A DNA stretch of 63,129 nucleotides from Blastocatellia bacterium. GTDB taxonomy: Bacteria; Acidobacteriota; Blastocatellia; UBA7656. Positions within the stretch are counted from its first letter, which is position 1, and every line of letters begins with the position of its first letter. Under the pieces are notes generated by a model. The model saw nothing but the letters and a program-made list of their open reading frames with translations, made no database searches and was not told where the DNA came from. Positions 47,267 to 57,300 of this stretch are shown here, one piece after another. The stretch spans positions 1-63,129 of the forward strand of contig DATENM010000142.1 in the NCBI GenBank assembly GCA_035275065.1, given 5' to 3'. The translations under genes and the position numbers were made by a program.

Positions 47267-50200
47267 TTACTCAGCGGTGTCCTTGGCTCGTTGGGCGGCG
47301 CGGCGCTCTACCCACTCATATACCATTGGTAGAATCACGATTTTGAGCGGGCGCGTCACGAGCCCGCCGACCACCACAATTGCTAAAGGCTTCTCGATTT
47401 CGGCTCCGGTTCCCGAAGAGATAATGAAGGGAATGAGGCTAATACTGCCGATCAACGCGCTCAACAACTCGGCCCGCAAACGCACGCTCGCACCGGTAAT
47501 CACGGCGTCGTCGAGATTCATGCCACCATCGCGGAGTTTGTTGATGTAAGACACCATCACCATGCCGTTTTGCACCGCCACCCCGAAGACCGCAATGAAT
47601 CCGACAATCGCCGGAACGCTCAGCGGGAAGCCTGAGATCAGCAAAAAGGTCGTGCTGCCGACCAGCGCGATGGGGATGTTGAAGATGATCGTCAGCGTGT
47701 TGCGCAGCGAATTGAAGCATGCATAGATCAAGACGAACACCAGCAGCAGCGAAATCGGTATCGCAACTAGCAGTCTGCGGACTGCCTGCTGCTCGTTCTC
47801 GAATTGCCCGCCCCAAGTGATGAAGTATCCAGGCGGCGTCTTGACCTGCTTTGCCACCATTTGCTGTGCGTCATGAACAAAGCTGCCGATGTCCCGCCCC
47901 TTCACATTGCACATCACGACGATGCGGCGCAGCGAGTTCTCGCGGCTGACAATCGATTCGCCGCTCGACAGTCGTAAGGTCGCTAACTGTCCGAGCGGCA
48001 CACGCCCGCCGACTGGCGCGGTGATCAAAATGTCGTTGAGCTTTTCAACCTGATCGCGAAAGTCTGCTTGCAGGCGAACGAATATGGCAAAGCGGCGCTG
48101 GCCTTCGAGCACGTCGGTGGCCTCGTCGCCACCGATGGCGATCTTGACGACTTCGAGCACGTCGGCAATGTTTAATCCGTAGCGCGCGATATGGTCGCGA
48201 TCCAAAGCGATTTCCAGGTGCTCCTCGCCCGCGACCTGCTCGACGGCTAGGTCTTCGACGCCGCGAATGCCTGACATGGCGTCACGAATCGCATCGGCCA
48301 CTCTGGTCAAAGTCTCCTGATCTTCGCCAAAAATCTTGACGGCAATCTGCGCATTGATGCCCGATATGAGTTCGTCGTTGCGGGTTTGGATAACCTGCGA
48401 AAAATTGAATTTGACGCCGGGAAACCCTTCCACACGGTGGCGCATGGCATCGACCAGTTCGTCTTTCGTCTTGGCGGTTGTCCACTGCGGCTTGGGCTTC
48501 AAGCGGACGTACATTTCGTCGTTGCTGACGCTTTCAGGATCGCCGCCCAGTTCGGCGCGTCCGATCTTGGCGACGACGGTTTCGACTTCGGGGAACTCAC
48601 GCAGTGACTTCTCTATCTGCGATGAGACTTCGATGGCGCGCGTCAGCGAGATGCTCGCCGGCATCGTCGCCCGCACCAGCATATTGCCTTCGTCTATCGT
48701 CGGCAAAAATTCGCTGCCGAGGATGAAGACATCAGTAACGCTCCAGACGATCAATCCAATGGCGATGGTGATGGTGATATAGCGGTGCGCGATGGTCCAC
48801 TTGAGCACCGGAACATATATGCCTTTGATGAATTTAATGATCGGATTGGCGCGCGGCTCGCCTTTCTTCAATCGCAACCACAAGGCGCAGAGCATCGGCG
48901 CGATGCACAGCGCCATCAACATCGAACCGATCATCGAATAGGTGACGGCATAGGCGAGCGGCTTGAAGAGCTTGCCTTCGATGCTCTGTAGCGTAAAGAC
49001 CGGCAGAAAGACGGCGATGATGACGATGATGGCAAAAAACATGGGCCGCCCGATTTCCTGGGCCGCGGCCAGTATGGCGTCCCGCGTCGAGTGTTCGCGG
49101 TGCTCTTCCAGATGGCGGTAGATGTTTTCAACCATCACCACCGTCGCATCGACCATCATGCCGATGCTGATGGCCAAGCCGCCGAGCGAGGTGAGATTCG
49201 CCGAAAGCCCTGAGTACCACATCAGGATGAATGCCACCAACATGCAAAACGGGATGGCGGCAGCGGTGATCAACGAACTGCGGAAATCACCGAGCAGCAA
49301 GAGGAGAATCAGCAACACCAGCGCTTCGCCCTCAATTAACGATTCGACGACGGTGTGTATGCTGTTATCGACCAGCTCCGATTGATCGTAATAATCGACG
49401 ATACTCACGCCTTCGGGCAACGCCTTGTTAATCTCGGCGACTTTTTCCTTGATCCGCTCGATCACCTGCTTGGTGTTTTCGTTGATGCGTTTCAGGACGA
49501 TGCCGGTGACGACTTCGCCCTTGCCATCTTTGGTGACTGCGCCCTGACGTATCTCGTTGCCGACTTCGACGCTGGCTACATCGCTGACATGAATCGGCGT
49601 ACCGTTGCGCGAGTCGAGCACGATGTTCTGGATGTCTTGAATATCCTTGACCAGTCCGATGCCGCGAACGATGTATTGCTCATCGCCGTGCTCGATGAAG
49701 TTCGCGCCGGCGTTTTGATTATTTGCCTGAATGGCGTCGAAGAGCGCTTTGAGTGGAATGTTGTAATTGACCAGCGCCTGCTGATTGGCGATCACCTGAT
49801 ACTGTTTGACATCGCCACCGAAGCTCAACACATCAGCGACGCCGGGCACGGTACGAAGTTGCAGCTTGACGATCCAGTCCTGAATCGTACGCAACTCCTG
49901 ATTGCTTTTGCCGCGACCGACGATTTCGTAAAGATAAATCTGGCCGGTGCCCGTCGTGATCGGCCCCATCTCGGGCTCGAAGCCTGCTGGGATGCGGTCT
50001 TTAGCGAGCGACAGCCGTTCAAGCACCTGCTGGCGCGCGAAGTAGATATCGATGTCGTCGCTGAAATAGACCGTCACCACCGACAGGCCGAACTTGGAAT
50101 CCGATAGCACGCGCACGACTCCCGAAATCCCGTTCATGACGTTTTCGATGGGGAAGGTGATGAGCTGCTCGACTTCCTGCGGTGCAAGCCCCTGCGCCTC

Positions 50201-50353
50201 TGTATCGATTTCGACCTGCACGGGCGTCACGTCGGGAAAGGCATCGACGTTCAACTTGTAAAGCGCCAGGATGCCGCCTGCTGTAATCAGCATCGAGACG
50301 ACGGCAACCAGCAATCGCTCGCGGTAAAAGAAGGCAATGAAATTGTCGGTCAT
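47267..50353 (-). CDS. cusA: Heavy-metal RND efflux pump (CusA/CzcA family)
   Basis: The 1028-residue inner-membrane RND transporter spans 12 helices with two large periplasmic loops. The HME subgroup is indicated by the N-terminus (NVDAFPDVTPVQVEIDTEAQGL) and by GGLAISIGMMVDATVVMVENIYR in helix 4. That helix has the Asp-Glu pair but lacks the additional upstream Asp of CzcA (AIDFG), which is closer to CusA, so Cu/Ag is somewhat more likely than Zn/Co/Cd. It is the last gene of a minus-strand operon: small Cys/His protein, outer-membrane channel, adaptor, pump. The metal is not certain. Confidence 0.92.
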   Translation of the reverse strand: MTDNFIAFFYRERLLVAVVSMLITAGGILALYKLNVDAFPDVTPVQVEIDTEAQGLAPQEVEQLITFPIENVMNGISGVVRVLSDSKFGLSVVTVYFSDDIDIYFARQQVLERLSLAKDRIPAGFEPEMGPITTGTGQIYLYEIVGRGKSNQELRTIQDWIVKLQLRTVPGVADVLSFGGDVKQYQVIANQQALVNYNIPLKALFDAIQANNQNAGANFIEHGDEQYIVRGIGLVKDIQDIQNIVLDSRNGTPIHVSDVASVEVGNEIRQGAVTKDGKGEVVTGIVLKRINENTKQVIERIKEKVAEINKALPEGVSIVDYYDQSELVDNSIHTVVESLIEGEALVLLILLLLLGDFRSSLITAAAIPFCMLVAFILMWYSGLSANLTSLGGLAISIGMMVDATVVMVENIYRHLEEHREHSTRDAILAAAQEIGRPMFFAIIVIIAVFLPVFTLQSIEGKLFKPLAYAVTYSMIGSMLMALCIAPMLCALWLRLKKGEPRANPIIKFIKGIYVPVLKWTIAHRYITITIAIGLIVWSVTDVFILGSEFLPTIDEGNMLVRATMPASISLTRAIEVSSQIEKSLREFPEVETVVAKIGRAELGGDPESVSNDEMYVRLKPKPQWTTAKTKDELVDAMRHRVEGFPGVKFNFSQVIQTRNDELISGINAQIAVKIFGEDQETLTRVADAIRDAMSGIRGVEDLAVEQVAGEEHLEIALDRDHIARYGLNIADVLEVVKIAIGGDEATDVLEGQRRFAIFVRLQADFRDQVEKLNDILITAPVGGRVPLGQLATLRLSSGESIVSRENSLRRIVVMCNVKGRDIGSFVHDAQQMVAKQVKTPPGYFITWGGQFENEQQAVRRLLVAIPISLLLVFVLIYACFNSLRNTLTIIFNIPIALVGSTTFLLISGFPLSVPAIVGFIAVFGVAVQNGMVMVSYINKLRDGGMNLDDAVITGASVRLRAELLSALIGSISLIPFIISSGTGAEIEKPLAIVVVGGLVTRPLKIVILPMVYEWVERRAAQRAKDTAE

Positions 50354-50424
50354 AATCAGACCTTAATCGCTATATGCGAGGACTAGACAATCGCCCGCGG
50401 CCTATGAGAAGTCATCGCTCCAGG

Positions 50425-51636
50425 TTATTGTTCGGGCTTGCTCTGTTGCAGCAGCAGGTAGTTCCCCTTCACCACGACTTTGTCGCCCGCCTTCAGCCCG
50501 TCACGAATTTCAAATCGGTCGTTGCTTTGTATCCCCACACTGACGACACGCTTTTCGTAGCCATTGCCGTTTGCGACAAAGACCACTTTTTGCCCGCCGT
50601 CATCAAGCACCGCCGATTGCGGGATCGAAATGGCGCTGTGATTCATGTCGATGATGATTTGCACATTGGCGAACATATCCGGCTTGAGGCGGCCAGCAGG
50701 GTTTGACACTTCCGTGCGAACCTTGAGGCTGCGAGTCTCCGGGTCAACGACGCTGGAAACCAGAATGACCCGGCCTAAAAAAACCGCTTCGGGAAAGGCC
50801 GGAACTGTAACTTTAACCTCCTGGCCGAGCTTGATGCGCTCAAGGTCTTTTTCAAACACATTCGCATCGATCCAGACGCTCGCCAGATTGATGATCTTGA
50901 AAAGGCTTGCATCGGTGCCGACGGTTGCGCCGATGGTGGCGTTGCGCTCGACGACCGTGCCGTCAATGGGGGAGGTGAGAGAAAAGACGGCGGTAAAGTC
51001 CGACCGGGTGGTGAGCGCGGCAATATCGGCCTCCTTCAAGCCGAGGATGAGCAGGCGGCGGCGCGCGGCTTGAAGCGCGGCTTTCGTCGATGCGACCGAA
51101 CTGGCGGCTGACGCTTTCGCAACATCAAGATCGTGCTCGGCGGATTGCAGGTTTTTGCCCGCCGTGATGGTCTTCTCGTAAAGCATCTTGGTGCGGTCAT
51201 AGGTGGACTGGGCGAGCTTGACCTCGGCTGCCGAAGTGCGGCGCGCGTTCTCATACTCAGCAAGTGCCTTGAGATAATCCGCCTCGGCCTCATCAATGTC
51301 TGGCGATTCAAGGTCGGCGAGCTTCTGCCCTTTTTTCACGATGCTGCCTTGACCCGCGTAAAGATGTACGATGCGGCCTTCATGAACCGGGCCGATGCTT
51401 GCCATGCGATCTTCAGAGACGAGTATCTTCCCGGTCGCCGCAATCGCCCCGGCAATCAGTTGTGGGGTGACTGTTTCAGTCTCGATGGCATGACTTGCGG
51501 AAACCTCCGAGGAGGTTGCGCCTGTCTTTGTGGCAGAGTTTGTGGGAGCCTCGGTCGCCTTCTTGCAGCCGCCATAAATCATCAACACGAGCAGCAGCGC
51601 AAGCCAGCGCGCGTGAGCAGCGAGTCGGAAAAACAT
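50425..51636 (-). CDS. cusB: RND periplasmic adaptor (CusB/CzcB family)
   Basis: The protein has 403 residues from ATG 51636 (MFFRLAAHARWLALLLVL), a lipoprotein-like leader with MIYGGCKKA, so Cys may be lipidated. The family order is present: lipoyl half (GRIVHLYAGQGSIVKKGQKLADLESPD), helical hairpin, second lipoyl half (LTSPIDGTVVERNATIGATVGTDASLFKI), beta-barrel and membrane-proximal domain (SVGIQSNDRFEIRDGLKAGDKVVVKGNYLL). The frame is open 50 codons further upstream, but that overlaps the channel gene and is not adaptor-like. It links the pump to the outer-membrane channel. Confidence 0.9.
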   Translation of the reverse strand: MFFRLAAHARWLALLLVLMIYGGCKKATEAPTNSATKTGATSSEVSASHAIETETVTPQLIAGAIAATGKILVSEDRMASIGPVHEGRIVHLYAGQGSIVKKGQKLADLESPDIDEAEADYLKALAEYENARRTSAAEVKLAQSTYDRTKMLYEKTITAGKNLQSAEHDLDVAKASAASSVASTKAALQAARRRLLILGLKEADIAALTTRSDFTAVFSLTSPIDGTVVERNATIGATVGTDASLFKIINLASVWIDANVFEKDLERIKLGQEVKVTVPAFPEAVFLGRVILVSSVVDPETRSLKVRTEVSNPAGRLKPDMFANVQIIIDMNHSAISIPQSAVLDDGGQKVVFVANGNGYEKRVVSVGIQSNDRFEIRDGLKAGDKVVVKGNYLLLQQSKPEQ

Positions 51637-51661
51637 AAGCAACACCCTTTCGCTAACGCCT

Positions 51662-53101
51662 CTACTTTTGCAGCGGCGTCGCGGTCGCCATCTCAAGGTC
51701 GAGCAGCGACATCTGGTAATCAAACAGCGCCTGGTAATAACTGGCCAGCGTTTCGCGCCGCGTGCGAATCGCATCCAGCAAGTCAAGCGTCGAGCCTTCG
51801 CCCGCCTTCAACGAAAACTCTGTGAGCTTCTGAATGTCATCGACTTTCGTCAATACGCCACTGCGGTAAAGCTCAACGCGCTTCTTCTGAATCTCGAAAG
51901 AGGTTAAGGCTTTGTCGACATCGTTCAGCACTTGATTGGTGAGCGCCTGCTGATCGTTCTGCGCCCGCTTCTTTTGAATTAGCGCCTTGACCCGCTCGCC
52001 CTGATTGCGATCAAACACCGGCAGGGCAATGCCGATGCCTATGCTATAGGTTTTATCAACAAAAACTTGCTTGACGCCGACACCGACATTGAGATCAGGG
52101 ATGCGCTGCGCGTCCTGCAGGCGAATGGCTGAATCGGCGGCGTGCTCGCTGATTTGCGCGGCTCTGAGATCGGGCCGCGCGGCCAGCGATTTGTCGCGCA
52201 GATCGGCAAACGAGAATTGGTAAGGCTGGTAGTCGAGCGTCCCGGCAACTTCTATATCCGTCGCTTGATAATCGCCGCCGAGCGCCAGCCGCAAATCGCG
52301 CACGGCGAGCTCGTAATCCTTTTGCGAATTGGCGACGTCGGTGTCGAACTTGAATTTTTCGATTTCGAGCCGGCTCAGGTCTAACCCCGAAATCTCGCCC
52401 AGTTCTTTGAGCTCGGTGGCGTGCTTGAGGGTTTCAGCCAGAGTTTGCTGGTTCTCTTGCGCCAGCTTCAGCAGCGATTGCGCCAACACGACCGCATAGA
52501 ATTTTTTCTTCAGATCGCTGGTCAACTGCCACATGGTCGTTTGAAATTCGGCGCGGGCCAGTTCGGCATTGACGTTAGCCACATCGATGCGTTTGCGCCG
52601 TTTGCCGCCCATCTCGAATGTTTGGGAGATGCTGTAGGTGATTTCCTGTTCCTTAAAAAACGGGCCGCTGAAATCCAGCGGCAGTTGGTCCGTATTAAAG
52701 CTGAATTCCGGGTTCGGACGGAGTCGCGCCGTCAACTTTTCCGCCTCTGCTGTTTCGATATCATAGCGGCCTGCAACGAGTTGTAAGTTATGTTGCAAAA
52801 AAATCGACACCGTATCCGAGAGCGTAACGGATTTTTTTGTCGCCGTCGCGGGCGGTTGCTGCCGGGCACGGAGCAACTCGCTGAGGGTGCTGTTGAAGCC
52901 CTTCAAAGCAGGTTGCGGCGGTTTGTCTTGTGCCAGAATGGCAGGCGTTGCGAAGGCGAGCAAAAGCAAGCCGGCGAGGCATCGCATTTGGCGGCTCGCT
53001 TGCCGTCGGCAGCTTCGCGTGCTGCCGAAGCATTCCAGCCAAAATATAGAATCGCGCCGCTCACCGAAACGGCGCAGAGGATTGTTCGTGCGTCGAGACA
53101 T
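51662..53101 (-). CDS. cusC: Outer-membrane efflux channel (TolC/CusC family)
   Basis: The protein (up to 479 residues) contains two OEP repeats of long helices, with ARLRPNPEFSFNTDQLPLD, QTFEMGGKRRKRIDVA, SLAARPDLRAAQ and FDRNQGERVKALIQKKRAQ typical of the CusC/CzcC group. ATG 53101 has AAGGTGA before it but gives a long basic leader; ATG 52987 (MRCLAGLLLLAFATPAILAQ) would give a classic signal peptide but lacks a good ribosome-binding site. It forms the exit duct of the metal efflux system and precedes the adaptor gene. Confidence 0.88.
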   Translation of the reverse strand: MSRRTNNPLRRFGERRDSIFWLECFGSTRSCRRQASRQMRCLAGLLLLAFATPAILAQDKPPQPALKGFNSTLSELLRARQQPPATATKKSVTLSDTVSIFLQHNLQLVAGRYDIETAEAEKLTARLRPNPEFSFNTDQLPLDFSGPFFKEQEITYSISQTFEMGGKRRKRIDVANVNAELARAEFQTTMWQLTSDLKKKFYAVVLAQSLLKLAQENQQTLAETLKHATELKELGEISGLDLSRLEIEKFKFDTDVANSQKDYELAVRDLRLALGGDYQATDIEVAGTLDYQPYQFSFADLRDKSLAARPDLRAAQISEHAADSAIRLQDAQRIPDLNVGVGVKQVFVDKTYSIGIGIALPVFDRNQGERVKALIQKKRAQNDQQALTNQVLNDVDKALTSFEIQKKRVELYRSGVLTKVDDIQKLTEFSLKAGEGSTLDLLDAIRTRRETLASYYQALFDYQMSLLDLEMATATPLQK

Positions 53102-53292
53102 CCGTTCACCTTCACGTTCATCGGCTGGTTGAGTGATTGTTCATTGCGCGAGTGCGATTAATGCCCCGGCCGCCTCGATCCCACGCAGCCTGATCATCCA
53201 TCATCGGCAGGAAAGGCACGACCGCCCGGGCTGACCACTGATCTTTGGTAATGTTTGGAGCGGGCCGGCAGATGAGCCGCGCCATTGTCGCC

Positions 53293-53706
53293 TTAGCCGA
53301 GAGGCGGCGCGCGATTGGAGAGAATGAGGAACACTCCGTTAGAGGTGGGCTCTGAAATGAACATTTTCAGACTTACAGGCTTGGGACAGAGATCGGAAGG
53401 TATCGAGACGGGCCCTATACCGGCAACCAGATTGTGCTGCAAGCAGCACGACATGCAGCACGTACCGTTGTTGGCCCCAGATGGTTTGCTTGAGTCGCCA
53501 CCGCGGCTTGCCTCAACGCTACAGGCTGCGAACCTCGGAAGGCGTTGCTCGCTGCCGTGATGGTGGGTGATGGTCACCAGAATGGAGTGCGCCACAAGCA
53601 GCAGCAGCAAGATCGCTCTTGCCAACGACCTGGCTTTGCTGGCCCTTGCATATTTGCCGAGCACTCTCAAAATTGGTGTCCTCTTTGATTCGGGATGGAA
53701 AGTCAA
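53293..53706 (-). CDS. Small Cys/His-rich membrane protein of the metal efflux operon
   Basis: The protein has 137 residues with one membrane/signal helix (SLARAILLLLLVAHSILVTIT), followed by HHHG, then a CCMSCCLQH cluster. The His and Cys residues sit just outside the membrane, as expected for a metal-binding accessory of the efflux system. Similar small ORFs precede CusABC-type operons in Acidobacteriota, as I recall. The exact role is unknown. Confidence 0.65.
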   Translation of the reverse strand: MTFHPESKRTPILRVLGKYARASKARSLARAILLLLLVAHSILVTITHHHGSEQRLPRFAACSVEASRGGDSSKPSGANNGTCCMSCCLQHNLVAGIGPVSIPSDLCPKPVSLKMFISEPTSNGVFLILSNRAPPLG

Positions 53707-53844
53707 TTAAACAGCAAGGCGGTTGTGCCGTCAATGAAAGGCAGATCGGTAAGCTGTAGCGCCGGGTTGCTCAGAATCAAAGACCGGTCAAATTTGCCGG
53801 GGATAGTTCCTGAGGCGCGACCATTATTTCCCCGTTCTATCCTT

Positions 53845-54441
53845 TCATTTCTTGATCCCGAAGAAGCGCACATGCTCGCGCTTCGTTACTTTGCCTGTCT
53901 GCCCTTTACTATCTGCAAACTGTAGTTCGCCCCGCGCCACATCAGCCTCCGTATCCTTATTCGTCGAAACCCGAACCCGATAGCTACCTCGCTTAGTGAC
54001 GGTTAGCAGAGCGTATGGCGTGTCGATCTCAAGCACCGTGCCCCTCTCGAACGTGCCCACGATAACGAACACCTCTCCCTGTGAAATGTCGAAATGCATC
54101 TGGTCGGGACTTTCTTCATAGACACTCACCTGAGAATGAGCGGCGACCTGAAAGTATGAACCCACATTAAGAGACCATTCGGCCCGCCCCTGGTCACCCG
54201 TCACCACGACATCACCTGAAGAGAGCCTTTTACCTATTCGCAACGGCAGCAGAGATGATTCGCCGCGTCGTTTGAGCCACACGTTGCCATCAACACGAGT
54301 GACATCTCCTGCGCGGGCGGAGACGATCAATGAGGGCAATTGTGACTGCGAATGATCGGGGCTTTGACCATATCCTCTCAGTGAAACGAGCAAGTCAAGC
54401 ATGGCCAGTAATAGGATTGGGTTCCTTGCGCCTTGCAACAT
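53845..54441 (-). CDS. FecR-domain secreted protein
   Basis: The protein has 198 residues. A signal peptide (about 1-26, ending near YGQS) precedes a FecR-like beta domain: ARAGDVTRVDGNVWLKRRGE, GKRLSSGDVVVTGDQGRAEWSLN, FDISQGEVFVIVG and IDTPYALLTVTKRGSYRVRV. In known systems FecR domains act in surface signalling or scaffold assembly. No sigma factor gene is adjacent, so partner and role are unclear. Confidence 0.78.
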   Translation of the reverse strand: MLQGARNPILLLAMLDLLVSLRGYGQSPDHSQSQLPSLIVSARAGDVTRVDGNVWLKRRGESSLLPLRIGKRLSSGDVVVTGDQGRAEWSLNVGSYFQVAAHSQVSVYEESPDQMHFDISQGEVFVIVGTFERGTVLEIDTPYALLTVTKRGSYRVRVSTNKDTEADVARGELQFADSKGQTGKVTKREHVRFFGIKK

Positions 54442-54787
54442 ATTTACTCCTAGATTTTAAATCATCTTTGGCCCCGAGCGGCTGCGGATAACTTCATTAC
54501 AGCACCAGCACATAGAAGATACCTGCCACTTACTATTGATCTACTTCATTCTTGAAAGTTAGCCGGGCCTCGACGATGCTCTTTGGGTTGATGGCATCCG
54601 AGAGGTGAAGCGTAGGCAGCGCATCCGGTATAGAAAGGGCGCATGGCCTCTTTGACCATGCGCCCCGCTTTGTTTGGGTTGCACCGACCCGGGCGGCGCC
54701 AACCATGCCGGCGCGAACTGCATTCAATAGAGCGTGTCGCCACCTAAACCTTCAGGCGTTCCTACTCTATACTTGGCCTACTACCTT
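54442..54787. other. Intergenic region with a hairpin
   Basis: The region holds the probable terminator at 54637-54665 for the minus-strand sialidase-like remnant. No gene is recognised; the short minus-strand frames here have no motifs. Confidence 0.45.
54637..54665 (-). terminator. Hairpin, probable terminator
   Basis: GGGCGCATGG (54637-54646) pairs perfectly with CCATGCGCCC (54656-54665) around a 9-nt loop. Read on the minus strand it is followed by TTTCTATA. It lies 122 bp after the stop of the sialidase-like remnant. Confidence 0.6.
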
Positions 54788-56062
54788 CTACGGCTTGACC
54801 TTTGCCGTAAAGACTTCCTCCATCCCTAGTCCTCGGCTGCACCCGCTAATTCTATCGAGCTGACGACGGCTGTCAGTCCAGACGGGGTACGAAATGCCCC
54901 CGTATGACACAAGCCCCTCATAGTCTCCTTGCTGATTCCCATAGTTAATCCCCTGGCACGGAAACACGCCACCGCAGTCATGTTCGTTTGAACTCTGCGT
55001 TGATACACGCACGTTTGGCGACAGCCATGAACGCCCGCCGTCTCTCGACTGCGAGAGGTATACGTCCGTCATATAGCGAAAGCCGGTCGTGTCATTGCGT
55101 GTATCATAGAACGAAACGTTCACGTCGCCGGTGACCGGATCGACCGACATCCAATGATTGAAGCGATCCACAGCTATTGGCAGCGTGTCGGCTACGGTGC
55201 GAGGCTGCGACCATGTTGATCCTTTATCATCAGAGTAGGAGAGGTATATATCGGTCGTGCCAGTTGGCGTCTTATCTATCCAGGAGCAGTATAGCCGGCC
55301 ACGGAAAGGTCCCTGCGAGCGGTCCACATCCAGCACCGGGTACACCAGCGCGGCACGGAATGATTCAGCCGGAATTGCAATATCGAACGGAATGACTTTC
55401 GGCGCGACGACGCGCTGTTGATCCCATGTCTTCCCGCCGTCGAACGAGCGGTTGAAAGCAATTACGTTGGCGCTGTAATCGTTCCAGCTGACGTAAAGTT
55501 CACCGCTAGTCCCGACCGCAGGCGACGCGCCAATTGAACGGCCCGGGCCTGAAGGATCATCGGCGCGGGTTACATTGAAGGAGGCTCCATGATTGGTTGA
55601 GCTTCCTACGCGAATGCCGCCGCCCGCCGAGCCGCCCGCCGCCGCGTCCCAGGCAATGTAGACATTGTCCCTGAACGGACTGCCGAGATTCGTGTCCGCT
55701 GTGATCATCGGCTTGTCGTTGAAATGATTGCTGCCGTTCTCAAAGGAGAAGAAGGTGACTGCCGAGTAAGTCTTGCCGCCATCGGTGGAGCGCGCAACTG
55801 CCATTTCGCTGCCATTGACGCCGCTGCCATTGCCAAAGTAGACAACGATATATCCATAGAAGAGGTTGTTCTGGGTATCAAACGCGAGAGTCGGGTCGGA
55901 GCCGAAGTCTATGCCATTGGCCCCCTTTGGTGGCGGCAGTGGCAGGTCTACGCCGCCCCAGCTCGACCCGCCATTTGCGGAAAAGTAGCTAGTACGGCTT
56001 AATACGATTTTGTGACCTAAATTGTGACCCGATCCAAGCCATTGCCTGCCGCAGATGATTAA
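54788..56062 (-). pseudogene. 5'-truncated sialidase-like (BNR) exported protein
   Basis: The minus-strand frame is open from 56062 with no ATG until codon MAVARSTDGG at 55804. Real similarity starts earlier, at about 56000 (SYFSANGGSSWGGVDLPLP, then FGSDPTLAFDTQNNLFYGYIVV). The body has four or more Asp-box motifs (STDGGKTY, SFDGGKTW, SDDKGSTW, SRDGGRSW) in a beta-propeller, ending EEVFTAKVKP. Signal peptide and first blade are missing and no ribosome-binding site is seen. It is probably a truncated gene, although a start at 55804 could still yield a cytosolic fragment. No catalytic Arg triad is identifiable. Confidence 0.65.
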
Positions 56063-57300
56063 TTAACGGCTCAATGGCTAAGGATGCGGCGATCAGCTAG
56101 CATTTCAGAGCCTCCCAAGTATGAGGTTTGGTCACTGAAATACTTCCGAGGCCGCCGCGCTGTGGTCAACTCCGCAGCGCGGCTTTTCACTCAAACCAGA
56201 TCATTTCGATTTATGACCACGTCTTGATTAATTCTGGATCAATATTGTAAAAGCCGGTCACGTCGTAACGACTCACGTCCGTTCGCATCAGTCGCAGAGT
56301 TCTATTCAGTCGGAAGTAGGTTGAATGGCTTTTGAAGAGTGAAAATAGCATCGTCCAGTGATCAAGATAGTTGGTGAAGACGGCGTGAGCCAGCTCTCGA
56401 AACGATGTGGCTAGGTAAAACCGGGAAGCCTACATCCATACCTTTCTAGTGGCTGGCCAATGTTCTTGTCCCGGACTTCTTGATGTGGCAGCTATTCTCT
56501 TTAAGTAGTATTTCCCACTTTTAATTGATAATTATTTTATCAAAGAAATGATTTCGCTTGACAGCCCCTACCTCCCGTGAGAGAATTATCAGGCCCTGTC
56601 GGAAAGGGAAAGATGGATTTTTTCCGACAAGATGACCTAAGTGCTAGTGAAATCTCCCAACGCTGTACTTGAAATAATAACTACCAAGCTTTCAGCCTAT
56701 CCAGGCCTGCGTTGGACGCGTATTTTCATTACATGAATCACTACGTTAAATTCTATCCTCGCGAATCGCTGTGCGTATTTGCTAGCTAATGCTTCGATGG
56801 TTGCTAATATCTGTCTGCGAAAGCCTTGCGAAAGTGGCTGGTCAAGCGAGTTCCCTGCGAGGCCGTCAAACAGGTAGGTCAGAAGAGGCGTCTATGCTAC
56901 CTTCATAAGCGTTGATAAGAAACCTGAGGAGAAAGCGCGGTAGACAGGTGTACTTGTCGGCACGTCCTGTCTACCGGTTAATCACAGTCCATTTCTGGAG
57001 CGTGACGTATGCCCACTATACCTCAGATCATATCTGCTTTTCAACTAATACTTTTCCAAGCCTTTACGGAAAAACGCATGGCCAGCTATGCGTTGGCTAT
57101 CTGGTGTTTCACGCAGAAGCTAAGCCTGCGCGGGCCTCCCTAAGGCGCTAAGTCCACAATTCACACCCACAATTCAATTGCTGCCAAGTCAGCTTCCCAA
57201 TCAGGTTTAAATATTTCATAGGCGTAGTGTGCGCGCATAATCCTTCACCCTGACGTGATGTCAGATGGTCTTTATACAACTCTGGGTGCAAAGGTAAGTT
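56063..57300. other. 1.2-kb non-coding stretch
   Basis: No gene is recognised. It holds a plus-strand terminator (56154-56187) with no surviving gene before it, AT-rich DNA around 56500-56800, and presumably the promoter of the right-hand NRPS block just before 57301. Composition differs from the flanks, so it looks like degraded or joined DNA. Confidence 0.45.
56154..56187 (+). terminator. Rho-independent terminator without a gene
   Basis: GCCGCGCTG (56154-56162) pairs with CAGCGCGGC (56175-56183), followed by TTTT on the plus strand. No plus-strand gene ends upstream, so the gene it served has been lost. Confidence 0.65.

Noticed and set aside
56912..57151. 79-codon plus-strand frame upstream of sbnB
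   Set aside because: No ribosome-binding site, motif or sensible composition; it lies in a degraded-looking stretch.
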